This document shows, one piece after another, positions 1 through 12,284 of a stretch of DNA of 64,000 nucleotides. This DNA is from Toxoplasma gondii ME49. Its lineage: Eukaryota; Apicomplexa; Conoidasida; Eucoccidiorida; Sarcocystidae. Both the position numbers and the translations under genes were made by a program. The first letter of the stretch is position 1, and each line of letters opens with the position of its first letter. Under the pieces are notes generated by a model. That model saw nothing but the letters and a program-made list of their open reading frames with translations. It did no database searches and had not been told where the DNA came from. The stretch covers positions 1,116,001 to 1,180,000 of the forward strand of contig NC_031474.1 in the NCBI RefSeq assembly GCF_000006565.2, given 5' to 3'.

Positions 1-3000
1 AGTAAAGATTGTCTGTGATATAGCTGACTTGGTGTGTAGTTCTTGCAGGGAAAAAGCGAATCATGAGGAGGTCAATCGATGCAGTGTCGGCGTGAGAGGA
101 GAATTATGTCGGTGCACCTAACATGGCCTCTAGCGGTGAGGGGGCTGTCGCGGGCGTACGTTCTCCGCCTCGAGGGTTGGTCCACCAAGTGCACCTAAGA
201 GTGAGACAGCGCTGCAGGTATTTAGTGTCGCCACTCTTGGAACTGGAGGCATTGACTCTTGAACGGGGGCGGGCTGTCATTTTAAAGTTTATGTGCCGGA
301 TCCGTTTCGCCCAATTGCTTTGTTGGGGTCACTGAATGTACGGGTGTACATCCTGGGCTGGACTGGTTTGCGCTCACCATGTTGATTGTAGCATATCATG
401 TGCTTTGGCTGGTGCTGTGATAGGCTGCGAAAGGCATTGGTGGCAGATGTTTTCGGAGAGGAGACATCGAGAGTATCTGTTTAGTGAGTTGCTGGCATGT
501 GTTGTGCGTGGTTTATCGTGGTGTTTCGGAGGGGAGAGCATTGTGCAGTTGAAGGCGGCCTTGGTGAGGAAAGTGTCGTAGGAGCGATTGGAGGTCAAGA
601 TTATGCGGAGGGGGCCGCCAAAAGACTACCGAGAGAATCGGAGGTGGTGGTATTACTTTGTCAGGGCTACGTATGCATGCGTATGATGCTTAAATACAGA
701 CTATGCTTGTAAGTAAAAGCATCGTTGTGCTAAGCGTGGTGGCGGCGAGTGCACAAACTGAACTTCGTGCGAGCCGAATGGTGGTCTATTGTATGTAAAG
801 CAAGCCATTTCACGGAACGGAGCATGCGACGGGCTGGCACTTGAAAGTATGGTTGGCTGCGGGTTAATTATGCTTTACTGAGAGAGAACAAGTGTAGAGG
901 GTGTGCGAGGGGGCAGAGGGACCGATGGCAGAAGTTTGTAATGGATTGTGAGACGACTGTGTACCGGGCGAACTGTATGAAAAGTGAGTTGTGTTTCCGA
1001 GGACGACGATTGAGTTAATGGAATGGTATGACGACGAGAACGGATGAAGTGTCCGTTGAGGCGGACGGAATCGGTGCATCGTCGAGTAAGGCATTCTGGT
1101 CTGCTGTCGTGACGGCCTCGTCAGCTGACTGGGGATGCTGCCATTGTTTCGTTAAAATGAGAAAGCTTCTATAGATCGTTTGGAGCTTCACTTGACGAGC
1201 GCTGATGATCCGTGGCGAATTGACACAGCCCGTGAGTTTACAAATATTTTTGGATGTATGTTAGTGAGGATACAGCGACAAGCGTTTTCTTACAGATACA
1301 GATTAACTTGGTTTGCGGGCTCTAGGAGCGACTCCGTGTGCGCAGATATGTAGAGCTTGCCTCCTTCCTTGATAAACAATTTGTAGCTGTGGAGAGCTGG
1401 GGTGCAACGTTCCAGTCGGTATTGACTTGGTCCACATCCGCAGTAGTTGGGCCCCCAGCGTGGCCATGCGTCATCAAGCAGTGACGAGACGAACTCGGAT
1501 CCAAATGGCAAGAGTTCTTGATTAGACTTACCGCGAATGCGTCAAATCTCATTGTCTCTTATCTGGGAAGAAGACAGGTATTCTGAGGTTGCATGTACTG
1601 GAGTAGCCACACTATCGGAAGGATGAAACGTACTGTCGCTCTGATATGTTAGTTGGCGGACGCCAGGCATCTGAGAAGGGTGTTTCTTGATCATTCGCGA
1701 GAATAAGCCGTATAGAGTAGGGAATTTCCTGTGAAGACACCTTTCGTGAGCAAGAGCGATGCTGAGCATCTCCACTCGCGCATGTGTTTCCACTCAGCCT
1801 ACCGTCTGCCTGAAAGGGACAACGCAACTTTTCCCGGTGTTCCATGGCGTTCTGGTTTGTGTGTATGCGGGGCAGAAAATTTCTACAAATGTTATTTTCA
1901 ATCCGTTTTTCTGTTGTTGGTTGTCCGTCTCTGTAGGGCGTTGTCTCTGCTCCCTTGGTCGTAAGTCCAGCTCGCCAGCCAGTGATCTAATCAATATCGT
2001 GCTACTGACGGGATGTAACACAATATGAAAACATATGTCGTGAACGAAGCTGTGTATCTAAGGGGAGTACCTGCACCGCTTTACTGCTTGACTAAGCTCC
2101 TCGATAACTCGCAATATATCGAACTTGCTCCCTTGACTTGATCATTGCAGGCGGGAATGGCAGTAAGATTGTGCTGAGGCGTGAGGGGTTGTTCCTGTTA
2201 GTGACACACGATAAAAACGAGTGCTTGAACAAGCGCGTGCCCGTCAGAGTTTCGAATAACGGCAGGATGATCTCACGCCGGATTGATGCACAGGAGGTTT
2301 GTTTGGGATTTCGTGTCGCGGCTCACATACAACTCAAAAATGCGCTTGTATGCATGGCCTGATTCATCGTCATTCACCTCGTATTCTCTGTACGGATTCA
2401 CAGGCAGTTTCGCTGGTAAGATGCACGACTGTAGCCTGCTGTGTCTGACTGCCTCCCTACAGTTTCGGCCCATCGTGTAAAGGTTATATACAGCTAGACA
2501 GCCGTGCGATACCCTCCGCATGATATATGAGGCACGAGTAGAGCGTTAGCTTTGACTCTGCGCAGCGTTGGACTTCTTGCAGTGCCCCAGGTTTTCAGAG
2601 GAGCGGTTTTGACCGCCACTCAACCGATTTTTGGCTGGCATGACTGACTACTCTCGGGTTCAGGGGGCCCCGTCCATGAGGTGAGCTCCGCCTAGCAACT
2701 GAGGAAGATTCTGCTAATCTGGATAATATTCTGGAGCCACGGCGCGCTTCGCTTCCCATCATGATAGGCTGCGCCGACACTCCCCCAGGGCGAGGCGTTT
2801 GTGTGATTCGCTACCTTTATTGACACTTGCCCTCGCACACGGTTCGTGAATGCAAAGTGCATCCAAAGGAAGAATGTGTTCCGGCAAATTTCACCTTACT
2901 GTGCGGGATTCATACCGCCAAAGTGTTTGTCACATGGATGTCCTTATCTGAGGTAGGACGCTGAACGGGGTTTTGGTGGGCTAGAGGTGGATGACGGTAC

Positions 3001-6000
3001 TGTTGTACGCCATGTCCTGACGTGATGTGTCTTGGATTTGAGATTTGTGTTTCCGCAGCAAACGTCTATCTTTTCCGCCTTCACCTTATTGAAAAAGCCT
3101 CGTACTGGCACAGCTGAGGTCGTGTAGCTACTGGTGGTGTCGTTCTGATACGTGACTCTTTGATCCCCCTTTATTTAATGCTACAGGCCACCTCAATAAT
3201 AGTAAGTCGCCAGCGCACTTGTCACCGTACACAATTCGTGCTGTAAGGCTGCTTGGGTACCAATGTTTTCTCAAACGATTACAGAAACGGTGACCAGGAA
3301 CCTGAGACGGCGACGGTCCCCCGTGGCCAGAGACTAATATGCGGCGCGTCGTTAATCCTGAGTCGATTAAATCATCCAGGTCGGAAGAGGGCAACCGAAT
3401 GTGAGGAAGCACTGTAACTGCGATGGCAGAATGTAGGTGAAACGTGCAGGCAAGGAATGGCAGTGCGTGGTTTGGATTCGTGAAGCACGCCCGTGTTCGA
3501 TGTTCATTGAGGGCCTACGGTGGCTCACTTCAACAGCATAGTTGTTCCACAGCTTGTCCTGTAGTTATACCATGGGTAGCACTACGTTACAATGCATGGA
3601 AAAAGGTGCTGGTTCCGATGAGAAATACGGAACCCAGTTAGCAACCCCCCTCGTGGCAAGGCGATTATGATGCCAGATCATCAGCCATTCTTCGGATAGT
3701 ATCCACCAATACAACAAGTGAAAAGGCGAAGCTATCTTCTTGTACCCTCCGATCTGATGGGAGCCGTTAAGCGAATGGTGCCCGAGTTTGCCTGGCAGTT
3801 TTATTCACCAATGCAAATAACACCTTGCCCACCTAGAACAGGAGGAGCCGAGCAGGTGGGTCGCGCTTGATGCAAGCGACAGAATCATATTTATGTGAGC
3901 ATCAGGTCATGTAACATGACCAGTGATTCGTGTTCTGTAACATTTTCACAGGAAGTCCATAGCATGTTTTCGAGGAAGATGGGTACCAATGTATGTCCAC
4001 GTTTCGACACAGATCTCATGTGGCTACATCCTCTTAAATTGACGACGTAGCATCTGATGTTCACTTGACGTTGAGTCCGTATATGCGACCGTATGCGGGG
4101 TACTTGCTCCGCTTTCCAACTTTTCACTTTTCAATTCATTCGGCGTTTTATCAACTCCTGTGTTGCCTGTCCGCCTAAATGGAACAAGAGTCTCACTACC
4201 ATTCCCATTCCGACTGGTGGCGAACTAATCGAACAAACAGCGAAAGAAACAAGTAGGTGTTTGTGGCTGCTAAGCGAACCCAGTGTCACTTCGTGCAGCC
4301 CATATACCATCATACTTCGCGCTGATCGGTCCAGTGAACAATTCGGTCAGTTTACGTGCAAGTCCAATGCCATGAAGGAAGGGCGGTGACTAACAGCGCA
4401 AACAGAAAAGAAGCAGCACGTGCGTCTCCTGTTGGACACGTGGCGCTGTATGGTGGCTGCGGTGAAATGTGCATGTTGCATGAAGTGAACTTGACCACCC
4501 CTTGCGATACGTTCGCCTCCTGAAGTCCAGGCAGGCCTCAAGCTTGTCAACAGACTCGCCGCACAGTGTGCACGGCGCGGGTTCTACCAGTTATGTAGCC
4601 TGTCGCTCTGCCGTTCGTGTTCTGTCAAATGCAGCTGACAGTGTGATGTAATGAGCAGATGTGTCGAAGACCAAGAAAAAGAGCTCTGCAAGGACCAGTT
4701 CAGTGGGTCGAGGACCGTTTGAGGAGACAGCTCACGCTGCCCATTTGTTGAGTTTCATCTTTTTACAGGCTTCCAGCGTCGCGCTCGCTGCAGCAGACGT
4801 ACTCCCCGCTTAATATTTTCCAGCGGTTGTCTCGCCGTATGCAGTCGGACCGCATCGTGTTGCATTTATCCAGAAAAAGAAGGTACGACGCGAAAGCGTT
4901 TCCTTGTAAACGAGTCTTGGGGGTGCGGCGACTGACGCGCAACCAGCGCTTGATGATAATTGTGCGACAGCGGAGGCCTCTCGAAGTAAAGCAATTAGAA
5001 GTATTACAGCAGCTGGTCCTCACCATAATCATGAATACTTACTGTATTGCTCCCTCTTAAAACATGATGTGATGGCCATGCAAATTTCGTGATAGGCAGC
5101 GGTACACTTAAATGCATATGCTGTTTTGCCCTCGACACAGAGCGAATCTCGCACTTGATTACGAATCAAAAGCAGCGAGAAAGTGTCGCGAATGTTTTGG
5201 TCAATGCTGGATACCGATGCGTATCACATCTTGAACCATCTGCTGTTCACCATCCTTTGGCACTATGAACTGGTAAAGCGGTTGGCGAACGCAGACGTCA
5301 AGAAGACACAGGATGCGCACTGAGCATATTTTCCGTATCGTGCCTGAAGTGTCATCCTGGCATTCGTCCGGAGGCAGCGCGAACGCGATGCAAGAAGGGA
5401 CGGTGGCGGCAAGGTGCTGCGCGGGTAGTCAGTCACTTCATAAATGATGAATATTTGACCAAGCGCTGGGACTCGCGCTGAGTAGAGTACTGTATGGTGT
5501 GGTGAAGAGCAGCGACAGCGGCTTGCCTGGAAAGGCGGTGACTGCACGCTTGGGTCGAAGTTCATTCTGCCCGTGAATCGGCATATTATCACAAACCAAA
5601 GCATCGAATGGGAAGCTGCGACACTGGCGGCAGTTGGCATCGCAGGCTGTACAAGCAGACTGTGCGGCTTGGGCGTCCGTGGTGTTTTTGACGACGCCGA
5701 CGTTGGAACCGATATCGTAAGTATTGGACCTAATCTGTGGCATCACGGATTGCATATATGAGCGGCGTCAGACAGCGTATGGATACCGTTTGGACTGGAC
5801 GGCTATTTATGTTGTTGGCGTCCAGGAAAAAGAAGCGAGAGTAGGAAAAGTGGCACCGACTGTGTTAGTAGTCTCTGTTTTAAGATGCATCCGGGAGCTT
5901 TTTCATTGTTGCACGTATTTATGGTATGTGGCTCCGAGATTTTGCAAGACGTCAGGGATGTCACCTACACACTTTTTACAATACGGGATTGACGCCCCGC

Positions 6001-6999
6001 CAAGTGAGCGTTCTGGATTAAAGGTTAAAGGCGGTTAAGAAAAGCTCGCCAGTCGAGCTCATGCGGTAGTCGCTGCTGCTAAGGTATGAGTAGCAGTGTG
6101 TTGCGCGAAAGCCCCAGGAGGCAGAGGCGTGCGAGCGGTGGCACGCGCCTGCTGAAGATAATGCTGGTGGTGCGGCAGACATGTGCCTGCTACATGACAA
6201 GGTACTCAGAACTATTTGACAGGAGGTGGATCATCACAAAGACTGCACAGTAACACGGCGCTGGGGACTGCATTCTTACAGGTCAGCTGTGGCGTGTAGT
6301 GTGGGAAGGTGAGGCCGGTTAGTGGCTTGTCCGATGCTGGATTATAAACGTGATAAAATATTACCGTTTATGGTTTCGGCCTGAGGGATGTGACCGCTCG
6401 AAACTCCAGGCATAGCATCCTCGCGGGCGCCCGCCGTCGGTTTCGAATTCTATGTCGACACTGAATCACGCTGTGCTCCTTTCCGTATTGTGGCCCATTC
6501 TCGCAGCTGATGCTGTGTGGGAAATGGAGGGCGCGCGCGGTGGATGTGGTCTTCCCTGCATCTGTTCGTCTCACTTCTGCTCCGGCGCAGAGTAGATGTC
6601 ACCTTGTTTTTCTTGGCCACGCTAGGCCGTGATTGTGCCCGGAGTTGGTCCGTGCCGTATTGTGACCTTTCCTTATTCTGGTTTCGATTGGGACTGGGGT
6701 CGTAGCCGCGCGTCCAGGACGGATACAATTGTCTGGCTTTGTCATGTTCTCATTGAGTCGTGTCAGTTGCCATGCTCACCGAGGGCGCTGTGTTTGCGGG
6801 GGTGGTGGGGGTGGTGGCTGTTTGCCCGAACTCTGTTCGTTGACTTGCTTGTCGTGGTGACTTGATCGCGAAGTTGTGGGTGTGTATTCGTGGAGGCTGG
6901 GGAACATAGGGCGCCTGTTGGTAATGCTTTGGGAGGGCGAGCATTATGATGTCATCCTGATGAAGATGCGACGGACTGCCCCTTGACCGCGAATGCGGC
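1..6999. other. Gene-free, G/T-rich region without clear repeats
   Basis: Open frames on both strands are short (mostly 60-125 codons), overlap one another and show no recognisable domain or spliced continuation. The plus strand is visibly G and T rich over most of the interval. The first ~100 bases (a tag reading TTGCAGGGAAAAAGCGAATC near 50, then a GCAGTGTCGG tag near 80) resemble 43,980-44,040, so decayed repeat sequence probably extends to the window start. A short G-rich stretch lies near 6,798-6,822. I see no RNA gene or mobile element here. Confidence 0.5.
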
Positions 7000-7858
7000 T
7001 TCAATCTAGTGGTGTGAGGTGGCTTGCCTTGACTTATTTGGGATTTTGGGTTTCTGCAGAAAGGCGGTAGACAGGTATTGGGAAGCGCCGGTTATGGTGC
7101 CGGTCCATGTTGTGGAAGACGGTTGGAAACCAGCTGCATTTGAATCTCTCGTGAGAAAAACGAGTGAAGGGGAAAAACACAGGTTGGTAGCAACATCAGC
7201 CCATACGCTGGCTTGTGGCCTGGTATACCTGAGGAGATGGTTTATGTCTCACGTTGCCGTATTCAGTACCAACGCGACATGGAAAAGCTTCTAGAGGAAT
7301 GAATGGCTTTCCTCCAAGTGTTGTGTTAGTCATCTCTGTGCTGACAGCGGTGGAATACCGACACTGGTGGCCGTAACCTATTTTTGCGGAACTACGGCGC
7401 AAAGGGCATTTTGGTGAGGTAGCTTCGAACATGAGACTGTGCCGCACACTGCCGTGCCCTGATGCATGTGCAGTGTCGCGAAGCCCACGGGTCTTTGGAG
7501 TCTCTCGACTTTTGGGTCCAGTCGGTGCGTTAGTGGGCTATCGGTGCATGAGAAGCCTACGCAAGACGCCGGAACCTGAAAATTGGAACTCGACTGTTCA
7601 TGTCATCATTTTGCATGCAGGAAGAGGCAGTAGGCAATTCAGGCTGCGACCTTTCAGTTAATTTTTGTTTATGATATGGGTGTCGGTCGGGTCCTGTCGT
7701 GGTTCGTCCACGAACTCATTTGCAACTGTTGCACATGGTGTAAGTGGTAGGAAACACCGAGTCTGCATAGCGTTGCAACCGGGAGTGTTTCTCCCTATGA
7801 TGCGTCGGACGCCTGTGTCATGAAGTGGCTAATTGAGGTATAAACGATTTTTTCAGTG
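7000..7858 (+). repeat. Decayed copy of the ~0.96 kb repeat family, plus spacer
   Basis: This stretch follows the order of the well-preserved copies to its right but is strongly diverged. The AAAGGCGGTAG box is at about 7,063. A stretch beginning CCCACGGGTCT is near 7,488, and the TTTTGCATGCAGG box is near 7,610. The spacer at 7,660-7,858 resembles 10,480-10,685. It is probably an older copy at the left edge of the tandem cluster. Confidence 0.55.
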
Positions 7859-8525
7859 CTGTCGTGAGTTGATGAGAGGCATAATTCGATGTGAATTGGT
7901 CATGAGCCGGGACGCGGTGTAGTGATCTAAGGGTGAGGTTTGATAGGCACTGACGTTTCCTCGATTGTGCGATATCGCGGAAAGGCGGTAGGAAGGCGAT
8001 GTCAGACGGGAAGGGTGGTGGCGACCAGTCGTGGAGGAGGAATGAGGGAGGAGTATGAGTTCGGTTTTTTCCGCCGACGATGATGTGCAGAAACATAGTG
8101 GTTGCAGCGTCACAGGCGGTCTGGCGGGGGGACAGTCGAACCTGACTAGACGGCGAACGTCTCGCGTCGAGGCACTCGGCGCTAAGGAAGAGCGGAAAGC
8201 GATTGACTCCCGAATTGTGGTATGTGGATTGTGTCACCGGTGCTGAGGGATAGAGTGTGGTGTTGTGGCTGGAAGTACCGCCTCACGAATGGTAGGGTGG
8301 GGCTCAGGGAGCAACTCGAGTGGCGGGGTGGTTCGGTGCGACAGTGTGGCTCATGGGTGTTGCGACGGTCTGGCTGCATCGCCATGCCCACGGGTCTGTC
8401 GGGAGGCTTGCATTCTGGGTCCACTCGCTGCCTTGCTGGATTGTTTGTGATTGCGAGGCGGCCGAGAGGGGGTAGCTCTTTATAATGCGGGCTCGAGTGT
8501 TGATGTCATGATTTGGCATTCAGGC
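7859..8525 (+). repeat. 0.96 kb repeat family, copy 1
   Basis: The core begins CTGTCGTGAGTTGATG and runs ~640 bp at near-identity to copies starting at 8,819, 9,784 and 10,686. The spacing of the four starts is 960, 965 and 902 bp. A two-base deletion near 8,095 (AAACATAG against AAACACATAG in other copies) shifts every reading frame through the core, which argues against the minus-strand open frames being genes. The left flank, ending in a TTTTTTCAGTG run, matches copy 4 rather than copies 2 and 3. Confidence 0.85.
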
Positions 8526-8818
8526 AGCGGCGGTAGGCGGTTTAGGCTAGGAGTTGTCAGTTTTTTTATTATACGGGTAACGGTCCAATTCTTTCGTGGT
8601 TCGTCCACGAGCTCATTCGCACCTGTTCGACATGGTATGAGTGATGAGGAGCACCAGCCGTACATACCACTGCCACAAGGGCTTAGCCGGCTGGGAAGCC
8701 AAGCAGCTTTTTTGAAATTCACATGATGTCGATATGTTGACGAATTTGTTCCTGTTGTAGCACGCGCCGAGTCTGCGTCCATATATGGCACTCGGGGAGA
8801 GCTGGCATGCTTTCGGGT

Positions 8819-9487
8819 CTGTCGTGAGTTGATGAGAGGCATAATTCGATGTGAATTGGTCCTGAGCCGGGACGCAGTGTAGTGATCTAAGGGTGAGGTT
8901 TGATAGGCACTGACGTTTCCTCGATTGTGCGATATCGCGGAAAGGCGGTAGGAAGGCGGTGTCAGACGGGAAGGGTGGTAGCGACCAGTCGTGGAGGAGG
9001 AATGGGGGAGGAGTATGAGTTCGGTTTCTTCTGCCGACGATGGTGTGCAGAAACACATAGTGGTTGCAGCGTCACAGGCGGTCTGGCGGGGGGACAGTCG
9101 AACCTGACTAGACGGCGAACGTCTCGCGTCGAGGCACTCGGCGCTAAGGACGAGCGGAAAGCGATTGACTTCCGAATTGTGGTATGTGGATTGTGTCACC
9201 GGTGCTGAGGGATAGAGTGTGGTGTTGTGGCTGGAAGTACCGCCTCACGAATGGTAGGGTGGGGCTCAGGGAGCAACTCGAGTGGCGGGGTTGTTCGGTG
9301 CGACAGTGTGGCTCATGGGTGTTGCGACGGTCTGGCTGCATCGCCATGCCCACGGGTCTGTCGGGAGGCTTGCATTCTGGGTCCACTCGCTGCCTTGCTG
9401 GATTATTTGTGATTGCGAGGCGGCCGAGAGGGGGTAGTTCCTTATGATGCGGGCTCGAGTGTTGATGTCATGATTTGTCATGCAGGC
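8819..9487 (+). repeat. 0.96 kb repeat family, copy 2
   Basis: The core is near-identical to copy 1. Its left flank (about 8,690-8,818, containing GAAGCCAAGCAGCTTTTTTG) is shared with copy 3 only. The 8,526-8,690 spacer is diverged and resembles 7,620-7,780. A 239-codon minus-strand open frame (8,480-9,199) crosses copy 2 and its spacer. It is not kept in copy 1, so I treat it as chance. Confidence 0.85.
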
Positions 9488-9783
9488 AGCAGATGTAGGC
9501 GGTTTAGGCTGCGGCATTTTCAGATGCCGCCGGTGCGTTGGATGTCGAGCAGGTTCTGCTTTCGATTGTCCACGTAGTCAGTCGCCCTGGTTAGAGAGGG
9601 TGTGAACCGCATATGACGCAAATTGTACATAGTGCTGCAACATGGTCATAGAGAGCTGGGAAGCCAAGCAGCTTTTTTGAAATTCACATGATGTCGATAT
9701 GTTGACGAATTTGTTCCTGTTGTAGCACGCGCCGAGTCTGCGTCCACATATGGCACTCGGGGAGAGCTGGCATGCTTTCGGGT

Positions 9784-10290
9784 CTGTCGTGAGTTGATGA
9801 CAGGCATAATTCGATGTGAATTGGTCCTGAGCCGGGACGCAGTGTAGTGATCTAAGGGTGAGGTTTGATAGGCACTGACGTTTCCTCGATTGTGCGATAT
9901 CGCGGAAAGGCGGTAGGAAGGCGATGTCAGACGGGAAGGGTGGTAGCGACCAGTCGTGGAGGAGGAATGGGGGAGGAGTATGAGTTCGGTTTCTTCCGCC
10001 GACGATGGTGTGCAGAAACACATAGTGGTTGCAGCGTCACAGGCGGTCTGGCGGGGGGACAGTCGAACCTGACTAGACGGCGAACGTCTCGCGTCGAGGC
10101 ACTCGGCGCTAAGGACGAGCGGAAAGCGATTGACTTCCGAATTGTGGTATGTGGATTGTGTCACCGGTGCTGAGGGATAGAGTGTGGTGTTGTGGCTGGA
10201 AGTACCGCCTCACGAATGGTAGGGTGGGGCTCAGGGAGCAACTCGAGTGGCGGGGTGGTTCGGTGCGACAGTGTGGCTCATGGATGTTGC
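9784..10290 (+). repeat. 0.96 kb repeat family, copy 3 (3' end replaced)
   Basis: Near-identical to copy 2 including the left flank from about 9,657. The match stops abruptly around 10,290, where the stretch beginning GTTGCGACGGTCTGG in other copies is replaced by unrelated sequence to about 10,410. The normal order then resumes with the TGCGGGCTCGAGTGTTG box. This looks like a local replacement or an old divergent segment inside the unit. Confidence 0.8.
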
Positions 10291-10685
10291 GACAGTGCGA
10301 CTGCGTTGCCAAACCCACCGCTTCTAGGCTCTCTTGATGTCTCGGTCCCGTCGTTGCTGTGGTCGACTGCACGCGTATACGAGGCTTCCGGATGAGGGCG
10401 ATAACATACAATGCGGGCTCGAGTGTTGGTGCTTTCGTTTTGCATGCAGGATGAGGAAGTAGGCGGTTTAGGCTGAGAATTGTCAGTAGTCGTGTGTGTT
10501 ATGGGTGTCGGTTGGCTTCTGCTGTCGTTCGCCCAGCAACTGATTCGCGGACGTTTGAAATTCGTAAGCGTGACAAAAGACACCAGGTGTACACAGCATT
10601 GCAACAAGGACCTTGTTCTGCCTATGATGCGCCGGACGCCTGTGTCATGAAGTGGCTAATTGGGGTATAAACGATTTTTTCAGTG

Positions 10686-11348
10686 CTGTCGTGAGTTGAT
10701 GAGAGGCATAATTCGATGTGAATTGGTCATGAGCCGGGACGCAGTGTAGTGATCTAAGGGTGAGGTTTGATAGGCACTGACGTTTCCTCGATTGTGCGAT
10801 GTCGCGGAAAGGCGGTAGGAAGGCGGTGTCAGACGGGAAGGGTGGTAGCGACCAGTCGTGGAGGAGGAATGGGGGAGGAGTATGAGTTCGGTTTTTTCTG
10901 CCGACGATGATGTGCAGAAACACATAGGGGTTGCAGCGTCACAGGCGGTCTGGCGGGGGGACAGTCGAACCTGACTAGACGGCGAACGTCTCGCGTCGAG
11001 GCACTCGGCGCTAAGGAAGAGCGGAAAGCGATTGACTCCCGAATTGTGGTATGTGGATTGTGTCACCGGTGCTGAGGGATAGAGTGTGGTGTTGTGGCTG
11101 GAAGTACCGCCTCACGAATGGTAGGGTGGGGCTCAGGGAGCAACTCGAGTGGCGGGGTGGTTCGGTGCGACAGTGTGGCTCATGGGTGTTGCGACGGTCT
11201 GGCTGCATCGCCATGCCCACGGGTCTGTCGGGAGGCTTGCATTCTGGGTCCACTCGCTGCCTTGATGGATTGTTTGTGATGGCGAGGCGGCCGAGAGGGG
11301 GTAGCTCCTTATGATGCGGGCTCGGGTGTCGATGCTTTCATTTTGCAT
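10686..11348 (+). repeat. 0.96 kb repeat family, copy 4
   Basis: The core matches copy 1 closely. Its left flank from about 10,626 (a GACGCCTGTGTCATGAAGTG segment) also matches the left flank of copy 1 and not copies 2 or 3. The unit ends with a shortened version of the GGCTCG-TTTTGCATGC tail. Confidence 0.85.
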
Positions 11349-11760
11349 GCTTAGTCGCTTTTAGGGATCGAGTTGTCAGTAGTCGTGTGTGTGTTGGGCG
11401 TCGAATAGGTCCTGATTTGGTTCGTGAACGTAGTCTATAGTGCTTGCTGGGGAGGGTGTGGGGAACGCATGACAGAAGGTGGACGTGACGACGCAAAAGC
11501 ATCTGGGAGACGAGTGGGAGTCCGAGTCGAGGCGCGGTTATTTGGGGGGCGGGTGGGGGTGAAGGGATGTGTTTGGTGGTGTCGTGAGTCTATGATAGGG
11601 GCAATGCTATGCATTTTGGTTACAGCCAGGGACACAATGACACGATCTAGTGGACTAGCGGTGAGGCTTGATGCGCGTTGTCATTTGCTGTCTTTTGCGA
11701 TTTTGCGAAAAGGTGGTAGGCAACGTCTCGAGACGCCGGCACCATGCGGACCAAAGGGAT
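11349..11760 (+). repeat. Decayed copy of the 0.96 kb family
   Basis: From about 11,577 the order GTCGTGAGT, then a GATCTAG tag, then GGTGAGGCTTGATG, then AAAAGGTGGTAGGCAACG follows the core of copies 1-4 with many substitutions. It marks the right edge of this family. A plus-strand open frame (11,424-11,774) spans it but has no protein features I recognise. Confidence 0.6.
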
Positions 11761-12284
11761 GCCTGAACATTTGAAGGAGTCCTATGGTCGGGCTGGAGAA
11801 ACGATGGGCATCAGAGGTAGTACGGCGGCTACAGGTGAAGTGATAATCAGAGTGTTACGCTCGTGCTTGTGTGCAGCGTAATTTCGGCCGCGCCATGAGG
11901 ACTACACTTGACGATGATGCTGCTGACAAAAACGTGTCTAAATATATTGAATGCTGCACATGTCCTCCCTCATAATCTGTCTTGCCTTGTTGCCACATGG
12001 CGACGACGGAGAGATCACTGGGAAGAGGGTGGTGTCATTTGCTGAATGCCGACACGGCAGCCCTGTTAGACGACACGTTGGACGAGACGCGTGCATGCGA
12101 ATCTCAGTGCTCCTCGTTCGTGACCCACGAGCACGCCCTTGCCGTACGAAACGCCCCAGCTGATCTTCACATCGGCCGCAGTACGTGGCCGCGAGTGTCC
12201 ACTGTTGAACAGAATTGCCTTGTCGTGCGCTCCGTGACCAGGAACGAGATAAAACGGCAGCTCGTGACGCAGTGCCAAGCCGGT
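11761..12284. other. Unassigned interval between two repeat families
   Basis: No gene, RNA or clear repeat copy is recognisable. Overlapping open frames of 70-138 codons occur on both strands at 11,938-12,398. They run into the neighbouring duplication, so they are unlikely to be genes. Confidence 0.4.

Noticed and set aside
8480..9199. 239-codon minus-strand open frame in the 0.96 kb repeat
   Set aside because: A two-base deletion in copy 1 breaks the frame while the DNA around it stays near-identical. There is no domain, and the sequence is rich in S, R, T and P as expected from the strand opposite a G/T-rich one.
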